Positions 62,299 through 64,000 of a stretch of 64,000 nt of DNA are shown one piece after another. The stretch spans positions 1 to 64,000 of the forward strand of contig CAMYNC010000002.1 of assembly GCA_947259685.1 (NCBI GenBank). Direction: 5' to 3'. The notes beneath the pieces are model-generated. The model saw nothing but the letters and a program-made list of their open reading frames with translations. It was not told where the DNA came from and made no database searches. This DNA is from an uncultured Desulfuromonadales bacterium (GTDB lineage Bacteria; Desulfobacterota; Desulfuromonadia; Desulfuromonadales; Geopsychrobacteraceae). Positions within the stretch are counted from its first letter, which is position 1, and each line of letters opens with the position of its first letter. The position numbers and the translations under genes were made by a program.

Positions 62299-64000
62299 TC
62301 AACCCGCACCCAGTTTGGCTAGCGTCCGGGCCATACCACGCTCAAGAGCGGCGATCAACTCGGGGCGCAAGCGCTGCGCGGGGATGATGGCGTCGACCGA
62401 GCCCATTTCGCGGGCCCGCTGGATGGTGTGCACCGCATCGTACTCGATGGCCTTCTGCCCCAACTTCTGTGCCCGAACCACCGGCCGTAATTCGGCGAGC
62501 TCGGCTTGTAGAGCAACCCGTTCAGGTCCGCTCGCTGCAGCGATCCGCTCGCGCAGGCTGACAATCCGCTCATCAGCGTCGGTGCGTTGGTCGACCTCCC
62601 GGGTGAAAACCACGGCTGCGGCCGGGGCGCCGCCGAGCACCGAGGCAAAGGTGCCCTCAACGGCGAGAGCTTCCATATTGTCGTTGAGTACCTTCGAGAA
62701 CACCACGAAGGCACCGCCGTGATAACGCGACACGACACAGAACACGATCGGCCCGTCGAAATTGGTCACGGCGCGACCGATCTCGGCGCCATACTCGAGT
62801 TGACATCTGACCAGAGATTCCGGTGAGCCGTCAAAACCGGACAGGTTGGCCAGCACGACCAGGGGACGGCTGCCGCTAGCACTGTTGATGGCGCGCGCCA
62901 GCTTCTTCGACGACATGGGAAAGAGCGTGCCCGAGGTCCACACATCGGGTCCGTCGGCCGGGAGCAGCCCCTTGCGTGGAATCGCCCGGGAGGCGATGCC
63001 GAGCATCATGACTGGGTAACCGCCGAGATGGGCCTCGAAGACCACACCGGTGTCGGCATCGCGCATGTCGGCCCAGCGTTCCATCATATTTTGGTCCTGA
63101 TCGGCGACCGCGCGCATGATGGACCGAATGTCGAATGGTTTCTTCCGGCCGGGGTTGGTGGCTTCGGCGAACACCTCGCCAACCGTCTCGAATTCAGGAC
63201 CGGCGTGCGGTGCCGACCTGACGTCGCGTTCAAGATCGTCGGCGGTTTTCGCGCGCCGCGGGAAGCGTTCTCCTGGCGCCCGATAGGCATGCTCATTGTG
63301 CTGGCGCATGATCTCGCAGGCTGCTTCGAGATTGGGCGCCCAGTACTGCGCCTGGCCGTTGGGGCCCATGATGCGGTCGTAGCCGCCGAGTCCGAAGTTG
63401 TCTTCTGCCGAGACACCGCCCGAGAAGTCGAGGGACTGTTTTCCGGTGAGTACCATGGAGCTGTCGGGGGTCATGACCAGGATGCCTTTGGTATGCATCA
63501 GCATCGTGGCCTCGGCGTTCCAATAGGGCTGGCCACCGACGGTGATGCCGGTGATGATAATGTTGATCTCGCCGCCGTCCTGGGTAAACTCGATGAGTCG
63601 GCGCAACACAATCGAAATCCAGTCCATATTCTCGGTGCCGCTGGTCATGGAGATCCGGGCACCTGCCGACACCGCATACCACTCAAGGGAGGTGCTGCGT
63701 TTTCTCGCCAGTTCGAGTGCTCCGATGACCATGCGGCATTCCGGTTCGGCTAGCGACGCCAGCTCCTTGGTCGGATCCCCGAGCAGCACCACCCGGGTGA
63801 TCCCTTCCGGATAGCGTTCCGAGGGGGTGGTGATCAGGCCGCCAACGAAGCCGTTGTCGTTGTTCCCCTTCGGCCGGTCGACCGGCTCGAAGGACCCATC
63901 CGGGGTTACGGCGTACTCGGTGAACGAGCCGCCGTTTCTGGTCAGGCGGTCGATCAGCTCGTAAGGGTAGATCGAGCCGCGCTGCTGCGACATGATGACG
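62299..64000 (-). CDS. Carboxyltransferase part of an acyl-CoA carboxylase-like protein (partial)
   Basis: The frame is open to the right window edge, so the gene starts outside; an ATG at 63993 is internal or coincidental. The visible 567 residues hold both carboxyltransferase half-domains of the crotonase fold (ITGITVGGQPYWNAEATML with GKQSLDFSGGVSAEDNFGL; then PLVVLANLSGFDGSPES and PIVFCVVSRYHGGAFVVFS), as in large fused acetyl/propionyl-CoA carboxylases. It would carboxylate an acyl-CoA together with a biotin carboxylase part outside the window. The stop is at 62299 and the SDR gene follows. Very GC-rich codon use suggests transfer. Confidence 0.88.
   Translation of the reverse strand, partial: VIMSQQRGSIYPYELIDRLTRNGGSFTEYAVTPDGSFEPVDRPKGNNDNGFVGGLITTPSERYPEGITRVVLLGDPTKELASLAEPECRMVIGALELARKRSTSLEWYAVSAGARISMTSGTENMDWISIVLRRLIEFTQDGGEINIIITGITVGGQPYWNAEATMLMHTKGILVMTPDSSMVLTGKQSLDFSGGVSAEDNFGLGGYDRIMGPNGQAQYWAPNLEAACEIMRQHNEHAYRAPGERFPRRAKTADDLERDVRSAPHAGPEFETVGEVFAEATNPGRKKPFDIRSIMRAVADQDQNMMERWADMRDADTGVVFEAHLGGYPVMMLGIASRAIPRKGLLPADGPDVWTSGTLFPMSSKKLARAINSASGSRPLVVLANLSGFDGSPESLVRCQLEYGAEIGRAVTNFDGPIVFCVVSRYHGGAFVVFSKVLNDNMEALAVEGTFASVLGGAPAAAVVFTREVDQRTDADERIVSLRERIAAASGPERVALQAELAELRPVVRAQKLGQKAIEYDAVHTIQRAREMGSVDAIIPAQRLRPELIAALERGMARTLAKLGAG

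Noticed and set aside
63028..63753. Antisense frame of 241 codons across the carboxylase gene
   Set aside because: GC-rich DNA keeps extra frames open; the carboxyltransferase motifs are on the minus strand.

Overview
The window reads as chromosomal DNA of an anaerobic, metal- or sulfur-respiring deltaproteobacterium of the Desulfuromonadales/Geobacterales type. This is inferred from gene families, not from a search. The pointers are about 20 c-type heme sites in five cytochromes, an alternative-complex-III-like cluster beside a Rieske/cytochrome b/multiheme cytochrome cluster, an octaheme cytochrome of the tetrathionate reductase family, a DUF3373 porin, small 2[4Fe-4S] ferredoxins, acetate kinase, an acetate-type SSS transporter with DUF4212 and DUF294 partners, and a smc-roadblock-ftsY block.

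Layout. 1-400: three tandem minus-strand promoter-like elements pointing out of the left edge, resembling an rRNA operon promoter region. 405-10865 (minus): housekeeping block tyrS, ymdB, rny, 5-formyl-THF cyclo-ligase, possible 6S RNA gap, zapA, a zapB-like gene, ftsY with a perfect hexamer microsatellite, roadblock protein, smc. 11125-15566: AsmA-like protein, ubiE/menG, mutT. 15855-19969: DUF4212 + SSS symporter + cNMP/CBS/DUF294 regulator, followed by a lipoprotein aminopeptidase and metallo-beta-lactamase-fold (MBL) enzymes, including a NUDIX-MBL fusion next to tRNA-Arg(CCG). 24920-26705: CheY, a CheX-domain protein and small orphans. 27039-32814: ActA-B1-B2-C-D-E, a quinol-oxidising complex. 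32968-39248: OsmC, ferredoxin, multiheme cytochrome / cytochrome b / Rieske, DUF1573, hpt, a zinc-ribbon/DUF3426 protein and a second ferredoxin. 39548-45086: acetate kinase, diguanylate cyclase, sensor kinase, membrane TIR protein. 45121-49718: radical SAM, rhomboid, TRIC-like channel, FAH family, PanG-like protein. 49883-57411: octaheme cytochrome, chemoreceptor, monoheme cytochrome + porin, SpoIIAA-like protein, lipoprotein. 57519-59821 (minus): a lysine-tailed HhH protein, a CHAD protein and a 39-residue lysine-rich peptide. 60743-60940: cold-shock protein. 61317-64000 (minus): an SDR reductase and the 3' part of a large acyl-CoA carboxylase-like protein in visibly more GC-rich DNA, probably transferred.

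How it works together. Acetate uptake (SSS/DUF4212/DUF294) and acetate kinase fit acetate-linked metabolism. Two membrane quinol:cytochrome c complexes within 10 kb could feed periplasmic multiheme cytochromes. CheY/CheX, the chemoreceptor, the GGDEF protein and the orphan kinase give sensory capacity. The least explained block is the CHAD / lysine-rich HhH / lysine-rich peptide group, which I propose as a candidate polyphosphate- or nucleoid-associated system. No CRISPR array, complete insertion sequence or prophage was recognised.
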